Assembly (NCBI GenBank): GCA_002633005.1 | Contig: NMRA01000003.1 | Coordinates: forward strand, 1,492,152-1,525,727 | DNA length: 33,576 bases | Direction: 5' to 3' | From: Phoronis australis | Lineage: Eukaryota; Phoronida; Phoronidae | Part shown: in pieces, positions 1-10,302 of the stretch | How positions within the stretch are numbered: position 1 is the first letter of the stretch | Layout of the letters: each line of letters begins with the position of its first letter | The notes under the pieces: generated by a model | What the model was told of the DNA's origin: nothing | The model's input: the letters and a program-made list of their open reading frames with translations, nothing else | Databases searched by the model: none | Made by a program: the position numbers and the translations under genes

Positions 1-43
1 TCTAGCCCAGAGCCTGTAAGCAGCCCTGCAGCGATGTTGAGTA

Positions 44-345
44 GTGGGAGTGAATACGAGGCCCAGTTCGACACACAGTGACGAGGACAATTCGTCGTCC
101 AATGAACAGATCGGCGAGCCAAACTTTGATAAGTTTATTGAGGACTTGTCTAAAGTATTGGAGCTATTTCGACGGTGCCAGGTGTGTGGCGAGGGAGTCA
201 CAAGGACAGGATATAAGCAGTTTGGGTGCTCAGGTCACCATCCAGTGGGAGTGTGTCGCGGGACACTCGGACAAGTTCTGCCTGTGCGTACTCTGCCATA
301 TTATACTCGGGCTCAAACATATACCCACCCACTGACTGCCCGTGA
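44..345 (+). pseudogene. Decayed N-terminal fragment of a transposase-like protein (tentative)
   Basis: A stretch rich in Ser, Asp and Glu followed by NFDKFIEDLSKVLELFRRC and CQVCG is readable in one frame. A second frame then reads QVTIQWECVAGHSDKF and an L-rich segment. The two halves join only through a frameshift near 195-215. A CxxCG pair, a CxxGH pair and a hydrophobic stretch after it resemble the N-terminal zinc-binding part of a large, poorly named transposase-like family I recall from marine invertebrates and fish. The apparent start is a GTG, so no real start codon is supported, and the upstream part may lie off the window. Alternatives are a chance ORF or a host exon. The family call rests on memory of the motif order only. 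Confidence 0.3.
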
Positions 346-370
346 GTCATCGTCACCACTGTTATGAACA

Positions 371-2215
371 ATGTCTCACTAATGTCACTGTGGTATGGGT
401 TGCCGATTCCAGCCATTTTCAAGTCACTACAAACTTAACAATCCAACGTAATTGGATTTCTCTAACAACCTAGCTTGTCGTAGAATACTCGTCGATGGGA
501 AGTGGTGAGGACAATTTTAGAAAAACAGCACGAAAACAAAAGTATAGTAGAGATTCTCGCAGTAAACTCAAAGCAGAACCAAATTAGTGCGAAATTCTTG
601 CCTCCCAAAACGTCACTTCCGGAGTAGAGAACGAGTAATTAATTAAATTACGAAACGCTGTAATTAAGTGAAAAACAGGTCTGGAATAATCAACGAACCT
701 TACTTTTGCTAAAAATGACATGAAAAATAGTTGCCTTTGCATTTAAGCCCACGTATTACCAGTTTGGAAAATACCATTGTTTGCTTCAAAGTCTAGTGGT
801 ATGATTAGTCAGTGATACAACATTTTAGCAATTTAGCCCTGATAAAGTAGTATGTTATTTAAAAATACTTCCAACACCTCCGTCACAAAAACGTTTGGAT
901 TTCGCTGCAATATTACTTAAAAATACTCGTTCCACATGCTGCTTTATAAGAGACATTGTGATAATTCAGGTCATTGGTAATTTTACTTTTAACACAAATG
1001 GACCATGTTCACTGCTTCAAAATGTTCAATATATTAACATATCTCTTACCCCTCGCAAAATCCGTGAATATCTCTGAACTTTAAAAGTTGCAAACGGACG
1101 CTCGAAAATTAGGCAAATGAATACCGCAAATGAGAGGCTTGTAGGCGCTGCTTAAGTGCCTACCGTGCAGGCTATTATACTATTTTATGCCTAAAACGCC
1201 GAAATTTAACCACACGCTGATATAGCGCTACTACTTTGTCATGATTTTTATAGCTAACACATTGGCATTGCAGCACTGAAAAAAGTGTGGAGCTATAGCC
1301 CACAGCTCCCTGTAGTGCACCGCCCATGTAACACGCATACATTTATAGTAAAAATGAAACACCTGCAACTTCAAACAAATGCCTTATATATTAAACCAGT
1401 AACGATTATACAAACAACATCACAAAATCAAAGTTTTGGATCTTCCCTAGGTTTCAAAAAAGGTTGTGTCCATAACTTACTACAAAAATATGTTAAATGA
1501 ATACTATCTACTATCTAGCAACAATACTGCTGCAGTGCTGCAGTATAAAAGATATACAGTGAAACAAACATGGAAAAAATAGGAAAGGAATATCAAGAAA
1601 TACAAACCACAAACAATAGAGTACAACCTAGTGTTCTCCACAATACCAATTCCCGTAAAATAACTCAGACTGTCACGCATCCAGTCACCCGGCGACTCAA
1701 TGACTTTCGGCCTTAGGCCCTACCGATAGTACATGTGATCAGAAAGTGCTGAATAAAACGCGTTCTCGTGATACTTCTTGTGTTATTTCTTTAGTTACAA
1801 TGCAGGCCTAAGTCTTTACATTGCGTTTACTCCGGCAAACGAACGCTGATGACACGCACGCGCTCGCTCACTCACACAGTCACGCTGACGATCTTCAAAA
1901 CGTGACTACGACATGTGAGTTCGTCCACAGATTTTTCTCATGTTGCTGACACAGGCGCTAGAGTTTATCTGTTTCCAGACTGCAAATGACGTCACTCACT
2001 ACTAAGAAAACATATTGTGAGTGAAGCAGAAACAGTTTTTCGTGAAATGAAGCATTTCTCCCACACACTTCCGGTATGCCGTCAACACAGTACTTGCAAT
2101 GACCTCTTTTAGCAAACTTTTTGGGTCAACAACCCACACCATTGTAGCTAACGTCACGCCGAACAATTGTTTTTCTTGTCATCTTTGCTGATGCAGGTTT
2201 TGGCGACTTAACCTC
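371..2215. other. Gene-free stretch
   Basis: AT-rich sequence with short ORFs only and no recognisable domain on either strand. A CpG-richer patch lies at about 1830-1920, and a perfect CRE-type palindrome TGACGTCA sits at 1987-1994. No downstream gene can be tied to either, so they are noted rather than called as regulatory sites. Confidence 0.6.
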
Positions 2216-2221
2216 ATCCAA

Positions 2222-2672
2222 CTATTGCCGGCCTCGCTTGGGAGTTTTGCACAATGATTTCGCAATATTGGCCTGGAAAGTTCTCAGCTTCATGAGCTCA
2301 CCTTCGGGCATTGAAGAGCACATTTTTTGGTACATAAGCCAAAGATTGACCACGACAAGGGTATAATGTGCCAAAAAGGTACATATACCACCTTCCGGGT
2401 GTGATGCCGTAGTTGTACCTTGCTGACGGAGCATCCAACAGGTCGACATCACCCATAAACTTGTTTCAAGATGGCCTTGGAATTTAGACATGGGCCTTAG
2501 AGCACTTGTCCCATATTCTAACATTATCAGTTGGACTAGCACCAACAAAGGTGACTTGACAGTTACTGGCTTGTTGCCATACCAGTGCACAATGCAGATG
2601 TTTTCGTCGATCTCGACTTTTTCTTCAAATGAACCTCTTCCTTATTTTTTGAGACTGCACCCATGGATACGG
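2222..2672 (-). pseudogene. piggyBac transposase, broken C-terminal half
   Basis: Read on the minus strand, this is the end of a piggyBac (PGBD-like) DDE transposase, a cut-and-paste enzyme using TTAA targets. In order: LKK-stop-GRGSFEEKV, VHWYGNKPVTV (family WYDNKPV), NKFMGDVDLLD (family NKFMGGVDLLD; the two Asp spaced three apart match the late catalytic aspartates), RWYMYLF, then VVNLWLMYQ and LRTFQANIAKSLC, ending KRGRQ and a stop at 2222. The pieces lie in at least two frames, with shifts near 2490 and 2380, plus in-frame stops before GRGSF and before NKFM. The N-terminal half is not visible at 2672-3340, and no GGGTTAA/TTAACCC terminal pair was found. It is dead. The longest single-frame ORF hides the identity because it misreads the catalytic block. 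Confidence 0.8.
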
Positions 2673-3346
2673 TTGGCTCGTATACTAGTATTAGTTCATC
2701 GTCACAGTCAGAGTTTTCATGATCGCCACCAAGTCACTCTCATCTCCAGCAAATGTGACACATCACCCAACTCAAGGGTTTTCCTTGTCGTTTGGAATCT
2801 AAAAATTAATCAGTAAATCGATTAGCTCATTCAATTTAGGTACTACATTACGTGGGTTTCAAAGTAAAATCTTGACATATAACGAGTAATAAACAATAAA
2901 ATAAGTTCATAAAGACAATGGTTGAGATCCTATACAATCATGATGTTGAATGTGATTTCAAAGAGACAACGGACGAAAGACCCGGTAGCACAAAAAAGCA
3001 AATTGTTTACTTTATTTACACAAAAATTACAATCTAACAAGTCAGACTTAAATATTGTTTAGAAGAATAGATATAATGCGCAAAAGAAAAAAACAAACTA
3101 CTGTGCTTTTGCTAAAAAATTTAGCACAAACTGGGCATTAACCCTACCTAGGGTCAAACAGAAGACTATGCACAGGTGTTGGCATGGTGATGACAGTGCC
3201 TAGTATTGCAATTACGCAACATGGCTTTTCAGGACAAGCACACATAGATAACAGAACATTATTCAAAGTAAGGTTTACACTGGTAAATAACACGATATTT
3301 AATGGTTTGAATCCATTATACTGCAGTAGTAACTTTACCTGGACTG
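2673..3346. other. Gene-free stretch
   Basis: No coding motif on either strand. The missing N-terminal half of the piggyBac copy would be expected here but is not recognisable. Confidence 0.5.
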
Positions 3347-3489
3347 CAGGGGCGGATCCAGGATTTTGAGTTNAGAGTATATGCCAGGATTTTGCTCGTC
3401 AGACATTCGTACCCCCGAACTGCTTAACGGAATTAGGGAGAATTTTAGGGGGGCATGGCCCCCTTGGGCCCCCTCTAAATCCGCCACTG
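3347..3489. mobile_element. hAT-type MITE, 143 bp
   Basis: The ends are imperfect terminal inverted repeats: CAGGGGCGGATCCAGG on the left, and CAGTGGCGGATTTAG when the right end is read in reverse. The CAGNGGCGGAT start is typical of hAT-superfamily miniature elements, and the interior carries the GGGGGGCAT/GGGCCCCC runs common in them. No perfect 8-bp target duplication is present. CTGGACTG just outside the left end matches CTGGGCTG at 3487-3494 at 7 of 8 positions, but that overlaps the right terminus. An ambiguous base (N) lies inside at 3373. The element is non-coding. Confidence 0.75.
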
Positions 3490-4290
3490 GGCTGTGTAGA
3501 GAATGTCTTTGCCTTTTGCTCACAGGACAGCTTACAACCACAGGCCTCCTCAGCTTCTGATCGTCCGCAATACACTATATATATACTACAAGGTATGACA
3601 CTCGGGACTAGAAATTCCACGGGTGCTTCACTTCAGTCCTCCATAGCACAAAATTCAATAAATTTTAAAAAACAGAAGGTCAACAAACCATGAGGAATTT
3701 TTCTTTCTGCCAAAACCATTTACAGTGTCCAGCTCTATCGAGTTCGCAAAAAATTCGCGGTCTAAGCACAAAAATCTTCCCAAAAAGTCGCTGCGTACCA
3801 GCAATATGCTACACGGAAATTGTCGGTTTGTCACGGAAGGTCACGGAATTAACAACTCCACTTTCGTAACCTTCCGTGATGAACCGGCAATTGCCGTCGA
3901 TTCGTAACTCATCGGATTATTGTACCCTACTTGACCTTGACCACGTGAAGCAGTACACTGTAACCTACAAACTATTGTTCATCAACAGCAACGTGTGCTC
4001 ATCAGTCATCCTCTAAAAACGAACTATGTTTTACAAACCAATCGCATGACAACCGCTGCAAGTTTTGCCATAATTCGCAATATAACACCATCCGGTGCTA
4101 TAATCTTAATTAAAATACTAAATATCACAAGGAAATAAACACCGATCCCTTATAGTATATTAACAAATAAGGAACAATTCCACTACCCAGTTTGTAACCT
4201 ATGATAACGTTTTTCAACCAAAAACGTGTTCAAAACATTAAGACTGACCAAGCACAGCAAACAAAGTAATGAGGTCACCATTTAACAAAC
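3490..4290. other. Gene-free stretch with one hairpin
   Basis: No coding motif seen. The only structure is the inverted repeat at 3814-3896, listed separately. Confidence 0.5.
3814..3896. repeat. 27-bp inverted repeat (hairpin)
   Basis: Arms at 3814-3840 and 3870-3896 are reverse complements at 23 of 27 positions, with a 29-nt loop. The arms share the core TCACGGAAGG. No flanking target duplication was found. It may be a tiny palindromic MITE or a stand-alone hairpin. Confidence 0.6.
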
Positions 4291-4329
4291 ATGATATTGC
4301 ATTATTTACCTAACATAAAAACCCTAGGC

Positions 4330-4888
4330 AATTTTGTCACGTTGTTTCAGGCCGAGATCACTGAAATTAATAGAGCTGCTCAACTGGCACAACAATATAA
4401 CACTGAGCTTGGCAATCGGCCAATTACCATTTTTCAGATAGTCAGGCAGCAATATATAAGCCTTAAAGAAACTAAGGGTCAACTCTCGTTGTGTTAATGC
4501 TTGTATTAATGAGCTTAACAAGCTTGCAATTGAAAGAGCCGTCAATATACGGTGGGTCATGGCCCATGTGGGAATTGATGGCAATAAGAATGCAGACAGA
4601 CTCGCAAAGATAGGAGCAAGCGTTCTGCATTTTGTGCCTGAACCTGCTATCCCGGTATCTTACTGATGTTGCAGGATGAGTATACGCAACTGGGTACATA
4701 CCCAGTCAGCAGCCCAGTGGGCATCACTTAACTCCTGCAGAGAGACCAAGGAGAATTTTCCTAACGTGATCGAACCAAACGGTTCAAAAAGCCTTCTGAG
4801 TCTGGGTAGATTGGGTATAACACACGTCATTCAATTTTTGACGGGCCACTGCAACCTAGCCCGACACAGACACAGCCCATTACTTCAC
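4330..4888 (+). pseudogene. RNase H and C-terminal fragment of an I-like LINE
   Basis: The fragment carries the ribonuclease H block found at the end of ORF2 in I-group non-LTR retrotransposons. It reads FQAEITEINRAA (catalytic Glu), then in a shifted frame DSQAAI at 4437-4454 (catalytic Asp), then in a further frame VNIRWVMAHVGIDGNKNADR with LAKIGA (family W.P.H.GI.GN..AD.LAK.GA; catalytic Asp kept, the usual GH changed to AH). It continues with a post-RNase H region QWASLNSCRETKENF and LTGHCNLARH, as in such elements. At least two frameshifts and several stops show it is dead. It breaks off abruptly near 4888, where unrelated LINE sequence begins. No endonuclease or RT of this element is visible upstream. 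Confidence 0.75.
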
Positions 4889-6272
4889 TGATCAATTTAT
4901 CATTGAAAACATCAACCATACCATCAGAGTGGAAATCCGCCGTTATTACTCCACTTTTCAAAGACGGTGACAAATCATGCTGCAAAAATTACAGACCCAT
5001 TTCAATTCTGCCGTCTATATCAAAAATCCTTGAAAAATGGGTCCACAAAAAACTTCATTCTTACTTCCAAACTAACAACCTCTTGACTGATGTCCAGTCT
5101 GGTTTTCGACCACTCCATTCAACATTAACTACTAACATTGACGTCACTGACCATATTTATTCTAATATGGATCAAGGATTATTGACTGGTGCTGTTTTTA
5201 TTGATCTACAAAAAGCATTTGACACCGTCGACCACACTATCTTGTTAAAGAAGCTTAAAGCCTATGGGGTCAACGGTGTGGAAGCCAAATGGTTTCTGGA
5301 GTATCGTGGTAACAGAACTCAAGCTACCCATGTCGGCAAAGATATCTCTGATCTCAAAACCGTTAAAACAGGTGTTCACCAGGTGTCTATACTGGGGCCC
5401 TTGCTATTTTGCATCTTTGTCAATGATCTCCCCTCAGTAATTCAAAATTCTAAAATTGTTCTCTATGCGCGGATGACACAACAATACTGTCTGCAGGCAG
5501 AACCTCGTCTGAAATCCAGGCCAATCTCAGCTAACAATCATTTCAGATTGGCTTGTATCCAATAAACTATCCTAAAATGTTTCTAAAACTAAAACTCTTC
5601 TATTTGGCACATCCCAAAGACTTAGAAACCAAACCCTGTAATTAACTATGGATGGAAGATCAATTGAGAACGTCAATTCCTTTAAATATCTGGGACTTAT
5701 ATATGATCAAAATCTTAAATTCTCTCACCTCGTTGATTATATCTCAAAAAAAGGTGTCTAAGAAAGCTGGCGTATTGAAACGCATCAGTAATTTTGTTAA
5801 CAGAGCAACACTGAAAACCCTGTTTAATGCTATCATTCAACCTCACCTAGATTATTGTGTAGCATCAGGCAAGAATATGAAAACCATCCAGGTTATCCAA
5901 AATAGGGCTGCCCGGATTATTCTGGGAGCTGGTGTTAGAGATATTAACATCGAAAACCTTCATAAAGAAACTGGTATAATGAAAATTCACACAAGACATC
6001 AATTCCTGTCTGCTTGTTCTATGTACGAATGTTTTAAAGGTCTTGTCCTATCCTACTTATGTTCTAAGTTTAAGATGACTACTAATCGCTACAATACTAG
6101 GTCCTCATCATCATCTGATTTCAATCTTCCTAAACGCAGAAGCGAAACTGGGAAAAAACCATTTTCCTACAGCGGACCCTTTTTATGGAACTTTCTCCCT
6201 GCAGATGCCAAATCTACATCATCCTTTCTAATCTTTAAAAGAATTATAAGAAATAGATTTAACTTCATGTAG
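4889..6272 (+). pseudogene. ORF2 remnant: reverse transcriptase and C-terminal domain
   Basis: The sequence encodes the LINE polymerase that copies its RNA at a nicked target. RT motifs in order: PSEWKSAVITPLFKDGD, NYRPISILPSISKILEKW, SGFRPLHST, FIDLQKAFDTVDH (motif A Asp present), then GVHQVSILGPLLF (family GVPQGSILGP, with PQG altered). The YADD box is split by two extra bases in TATGCGCGGATGAC at 5464-5477: the following GATGAC continues as DDTTIL in the next frame. Later pieces SDWLVSNKLS, VNSFKYLGLIYDQNLKF and VSKKAGVLKRI with QPHLDYC lie in two more frames, the last shift falling in an A7 run near 5748. The end is clear: FLWNFLPADAKS ... NRFNFM and a stop at 6270-6272. There is no start codon because the 5' part is missing. 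It cannot be active. Confidence 0.85.
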
Positions 6273-6541
6273 TGTCTAAGAATTGCATGTTTATTCATTT
6301 GTTATTTATATAATGTCTTACTTTTATTAATTATTTATTGTCTGTTTTTAATTTTTTATATTCATATTAATATTTATATTTTACTTAATTATCTTGTCTT
6401 AATTTCTTTATCTTCTATTTATCGTATTTTAATTTTTTATTTTTTTCATTTTGCTTCATCAGTCTTTCCGTGTTAATTTCTTATTCTTTTCTTATTACTT
6501 AAATTTGTCTGTCATTTTGTAATTTTGTTTTTGCCTTACTG

Positions 6542-6625
6542 AGGGCCCCCATGGAAAGCAGTGTGAACTGATGGGGCTACCCTCATTATAAATATTGCAT
6601 TAATGAATAAATAAATAAATAAACA
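6542..6625 (+). other. LINE 3' terminus: stem-loop plus TAAA repeat
   Basis: CCCCAT (6547-6552) pairs with ATGGGG (6571-6576) over an 18-nt loop, and the stem extends by a G-C pair across one bulged C. A (TAAA)n tract follows. This is the expected recognition site for the element's own RT. The same block, with its stem unchanged, recurs near 30.0 kb. Confidence 0.7.
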
Positions 6626-6652
6626 AAGTCTTATAAGCCTTGAAACTCAGAC

Positions 6653-6665
6653 AACCAACAGCTGA
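6653..6665 (+). repeat. Left 13-bp direct repeat (probable target duplication)
   Basis: AACCAACAGCTGA occurs here and at 10290-10302, exactly flanking the Jockey-like LINE. Flanking bases differ on both sides, so the match ends sharply, as expected for a target-site duplication. Confidence 0.6.
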
Positions 6666-7187
6666 CAGAGAGACATACGATAAAATCCTTAAAGGCGGTG
6701 CCCTCATAGGACTGATGAGGCGCAAGTCTGAAAAATACAAGACAGAAGCAGTCCTCCAATGATACAAGTGTCGTAAATACGGCCTCTTCAGCTCAGACTG
6801 CAAGTCCGAAGTTGACAAATGCAATCACTGTGGTAACAACCACAAGTCTGCAGAGTGTGACAACCTGGAGAAAGAACCGACCTGTGCTAACTGCGGTGGC
6901 CCCCACCCAGCAAACCACAAGTCCTGTAGTCACTACACTGACAATAAATCAGCAACCAAACCAAGCAGCTGTCATACGCTCAGGCAGCAAAGGGCCCGTT
7001 AAACTATCTAAAGGTCCTCAGACTGGCTATGACGCTCACCGAGCTGGCGGTGGGCATAATGATAACAAAACTTGGGCTCGACTTCGGAAAGGAAGAAGTC
7101 AGCCAGTTGATTGTTGACTCCGTCAACACCAACTACAAAACAGATCTGAATAGCTCACAGATCCTCCAGCTGGTGACCAGACAGTGA
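6666..7187 (+). pseudogene. ORF1 remnant with zinc knuckles
   Basis: The C-terminal half of a gag-like RNA-binding protein that packages LINE RNA. It reads ETYDKILKGGALIGLMRRKS, then three zinc-knuckle units. The first, from 6769, is degenerate (CRKYGLFSSDC, second Cys replaced by Tyr). The second is CNHCGNNHKSAEC (Cx2Cx3Hx4C). The third is CANCGGPHPANHKSC (Cx2Cx3Hx6C). This set and spacing is typical of Jockey-superfamily ORF1. An in-frame TGA stands just before the first knuckle at 6760-6762. After the TAA at 7000-7002 the sequence continues in another frame as LTELAVGIMITKLGLDFGK to a TGA at 7185-7187, so one frameshift lies near 6990-7030. The N-terminal part is missing. Confidence 0.8.
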
Positions 7188-7227
7188 AAATAGACAGTAT
7201 CTAAAGAGTGCACCACGGGTTTCCGCC

Positions 7228-9924
7228 ATGGCTAGTCTACTACACATTAACCTCAATGGGGCGAGAGGTAAACGGCAAACTCTAATAGAGCATCTTGCCG
7301 ACGAAAAACCAGACGTAGTATCCATGAAAGAAACCTGGCTATCCGACACGACCAAATTCACAATACCTGGCTACAGCTTTGTCCGAAAAGATCGCTCCGA
7401 CCGCTCGGGTGGCGGGGTGGGCATCCTTGTCAGGCAAGAAGTTGATTTCACTCCCATAGACACAAATATGCTCAGAGCAGAAGTAGTGTCGGTTGAGTGC
7501 CGCAACAACAGCAAAACTATTGCAATCGTGTCCATCTACAACCCTCCGGGGAGCGCTGTAGACAAGTACCTATTCAGGCACTTCACAAACTCTTAAAGAC
7601 AGTACATATTTGTGGGCGATTTCAACTCCAAGTATCTGTTTTTCGGAAACAGAAAAACTGACATAGCAGGCGAGTTATTTTTCGACGCCGTAGAAGACTC
7701 AGATCTTCATCTAGTCAACGACACTGGTGAGCCCACTTACCAGCAGTGGACTGGCGCACGCCGCCAGATCCAGTACCGCGAAGTCTTCGACTTCATATTC
7801 ATTACCCGATCTTTACTCAGCTCAGTGCATGAATGCGAGTTTAGGGCGACCTCATGAGTGACCACCTACCGGTGCACCTGAAACTAGAAAACACCAGAGG
7901 TCTGCTCGACTCCCACCCACAAGCTTACAAGCGCTCATTTAAGAAAATGAATTGGCAACAATTTAAGTGGGATGTGGAGATGAACATAGAATGTACGGAG
8001 AGCCCACTCCGTAGTCCAGCCGATATTGATCATGCCTCTCAAGCGTTAAGCAATGCTATAAACAACGCATTGGATAAAAACTGTACCATTGTGAAGATTC
8101 GACCATTCACATGGCGTTGCTCAGCAGACACACTGATTCTTATCCGACTCAAACGCAAAGTCAGGCGCAAGATCCACGTCTACCCTGTCAACCCGATCTA
8201 CCGTAACATCTACAATGTACTGAAAAGACGTGTCGAGAACGCTGTCAAACAGGAGAAAGGGCAATCGTACATGCAATTCTGTGAGTCTCTAAATGAGGAA
8301 AGGGGCAAAGGTTTTTGGCAGGCCTTTAAGAGGATTACAGGCACGGGCACTCACAACCACCAGATTGCAAAACCACTGATTCATGACAACACAACTGCCT
8401 CCTCTAACTCAGACAAGGCCACAGTGTTTGCCAAAACTCTAGAGAGAACCCACAGGATGCACGAAGGCCCGATCTTCTGCAATATGACAAAACGCCTCGT
8501 GGACTGTGCAATGGTCCGAAAAGTACATCTGTTCAATACCCTTAACACAATTTCACAAGAACGCGGAGATGACCACGAAATGCTTGCTGAAATAACGCCA
8601 TTCGAGATCAGGCGAACACTTTCTAAGTGTAAGAAAAAACAGCAGCCCAGGAAGCGATTCCATCACCTACGACGTTCTGACAAAATGTTCGCTGCCTCTC
8701 CATAAGAGGCTAGCCGAGATATACAACAAATGCCTTGCTATCGGCCACTTTCCCAAACCGTGGAAAAGCGCAGTGGGTGTCATGATACCCAAACCAGACA
8801 AACACCACACTAACCCGGCCAACAACCGCCCAATCAGTCTGCTATCATGGATTGGCAAAACGTTCGAACGAATCCTCACGAATAGAATCAACGCAGAATT
8901 GGATTCTAAAGGCTTCTTTAACAGCTGGCAGAGAGCCTATAGGAAAACTCGTGAAGGAACCGAACACATCCATAGACTGATAGCTCAAGGCAAACCGGCA
9001 ATGGGCAAAAACTTTTGCACCGGAGCCATAATGCTAGATGTGGAAAAAACCCTTGACTCTGTATGGCATGACGGCATGAGATACAAACTCTCCAATATAG
9101 GTCTACCAGTCAAAATGGTTAGACTCCTGTCATCTTTCCTGAGAGAGAGAGATGCATCTCGGTCAGACAGGGACAATCCGTTTCGCAACCGGTGAAACTG
9201 AGGGCCGGCACCCTCCAGGGGCCCGTACTAAGTCCGTTGCTATTTCTTTGTCAACGACCTATCAGTTCACCCAAGAGACACAGTTCAGATATCCCAGTTC
9301 GCTGACGATCTCGGGTTCTGGACAAGTGACAAACAAGAGACAGTTGTCCAAGCACGCATTCAGCGCGCACTATCAAAACTGTTGGACTGGTGCTCCATCT
9401 GGCGCATCAAACTCAATGCCGCAAAATCACAGGTCATCCTGTTTCACCGCAAACGCAAACTGCGACCGTTCAGTCTTTCACTATTTGGTGTCAGGCTCAC
9501 ACCAAAAGCAGAGGCCACTCTGCTAGGGGGTAACCCTTGATCAAAGACTCACGTTACAACCTCACGTGCCACAACCAGAGTCAAGCTTATGTATCGATTG
9601 AAGGGCACAGGGTGGGGCGCTTGGAGCGACCGCCTACTAGTGATCCACAAAATGTTCATCAGACCCCTATTCGAAAACGACGCGATCGATATTTCAACCT
9701 GTGCTCCTTCCACAATCGAAAACCTACAGAGAGTACAAAACTGGGGGCTGAGAATTGCTCTCGGACGGTCCAGACACTCCCGAACTGACAAATTACACGA
9801 GCTCGCCGGAATGCAAACTGTCTCCGACAGGCTGCAGTCACTCCGCGAAGCCACACTAAGCCGCATTTCCGTGACAAGCCTATTCCAGGAGCACCTAAGG
9901 GTTCTGGCCCTGCTCAACAGGTAA
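7228..9924 (+). pseudogene. ORF2 remnant: endonuclease and reverse transcriptase
   Basis: The sequence encodes the LINE enzyme that nicks target DNA and primes reverse transcription. ATG at 7228 has a good context (GCCATGG). The endonuclease shows LLHINLNGARGK, KETWLSD (catalytic Glu), GGGVGILV, VGDFNSK and, in another frame, SDHLPV (7857-7874). A linker follows, then RT: WKSAVGVMIPKPDK, NRPISLLSWIGKTFERIL, IMLDVEKTLDSVWHDG (motif A; family AFD changed to TLD), AGTLQGPVLSPLLF, and FADD intact at 9298-9309. The C-terminal domain reads TRVKLMYRLKG and RVQNWGLRIALG and ends with TAA at 9922-9924. Defects include a stop at 7594-7596 and frame changes near 7855, 8645, 9195 and 9235, with a compensating pair near 9530-9570. 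It cannot be translated whole. Confidence 0.85.
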
Positions 9925-10075
9925 AAACTGTCCCGACGGGGCTGTATAAAGACAACCAAACTTTAGTGACAAACATGCACTGGAGCACCAAGGGTTCGGG
10001 CCCTGCGCTACTGGTAACTGTTCCGAGGGGGCGACGGGGCAGTATAAAGACAACCAAGGACTAACATGACAGCTA
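9888..10075 (+). repeat. 94-bp tandem duplication at the LINE 3' end
   Basis: Unit 1 starts at 9888 and unit 2 at 9982 (offset 94). Shared blocks include GGAGCACC, AAGGGTTC, GACGGGGC and GTATAAAGACAACCAA. Copies are clearly diverged. Unit 1 includes the last codons and stop of ORF2, so the duplication spans the ORF end and 3' UTR. Confidence 0.75.
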
Positions 10076-10289
10076 TTGCCAATATGCCGGCTTCATGATA
10101 ATCAAACTCTAAGCTATTGCCATCCAGCCAGCGTCTCGTCTCCACAAGAGGAAGAACACCACCACCAGCCTACCAGGCCCTACCGCTCGATCCACGTCCA
10201 CTCCAACCACAGTGAGGACAGAAAGCGAGCTCGCCCGAACATGCGCAGCTCAGTGTCCGAGGGCCTCGCCCTAGTCTACTCTACTTTCT

Positions 10290-10302
10290 AACCAACAGCT
10301 GA
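10290..10302 (+). repeat. Right 13-bp direct repeat (probable target duplication)
   Basis: Second copy of AACCAACAGCTGA, at the presumed right end of the Jockey-like LINE. Confidence 0.6.

Larger units (their letters stand above)
4889..6628 (+). mobile_element. 5'-truncated CR1/L2-like LINE with 3' UTR and TAAA tail
   Basis: A non-LTR retrotransposon copy that begins inside the reverse transcriptase and runs through the ORF2 end, an AT-rich 3' UTR and a stem-loop, to a short (TAAA)n tail at about 6605-6625. The RT style (FIDLQKAFDTVDH, ILGPLLFCIFVNDLP) is that of the CR1/L2/Rex group of the Jockey superfamily. The exact clade is uncertain. The 5' truncation falls directly against the RNase H fragment, and the tail lies just left of the Jockey-like LINE. 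No convincing target duplication was found. A second copy of its 3' terminus occurs at 29972-30016 plus 31095-31120. Confidence 0.85.
6666..10289 (+). mobile_element. Jockey-like LINE, about 3.6 kb, inactive
   Basis: A two-ORF non-LTR retrotransposon: ORF1 nucleocapsid-like remnant, ORF2 with apurinic-type endonuclease and reverse transcriptase, and a 3' region with a 94-bp tandem duplication. A 13-bp direct repeat on both sides suggests the integration limits. The 5' end is truncated within ORF1, and no poly(A) or simple-repeat tail is present at the 3' end, which is unusual if the limits are right. Base use is richer in GC than the surroundings. The RT ends in a domain with DKLHELAGMQTVSDRL, as in the Jockey clade, and no RNase H follows. 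The RNase H fragment at 4.3-4.9 kb is therefore from another family. Confidence 0.85.

Noticed and set aside
1987-1994. CRE palindrome TGACGTCA as a regulatory site
   Set aside because: An 8-bp motif with no gene nearby is not enough to call a regulatory element.
3138-3160. TTAACCCT as a piggyBac terminus
   Set aside because: It lies to the right of the minus-strand transposase but points away from it; an inward right end would read GGGTTAA. No partner was found.
3339-3497. 8-bp target duplication for the hAT-type MITE
   Set aside because: The only candidate pair (CTGGACTG/CTGGGCTG) has a mismatch and overlaps the right terminus.
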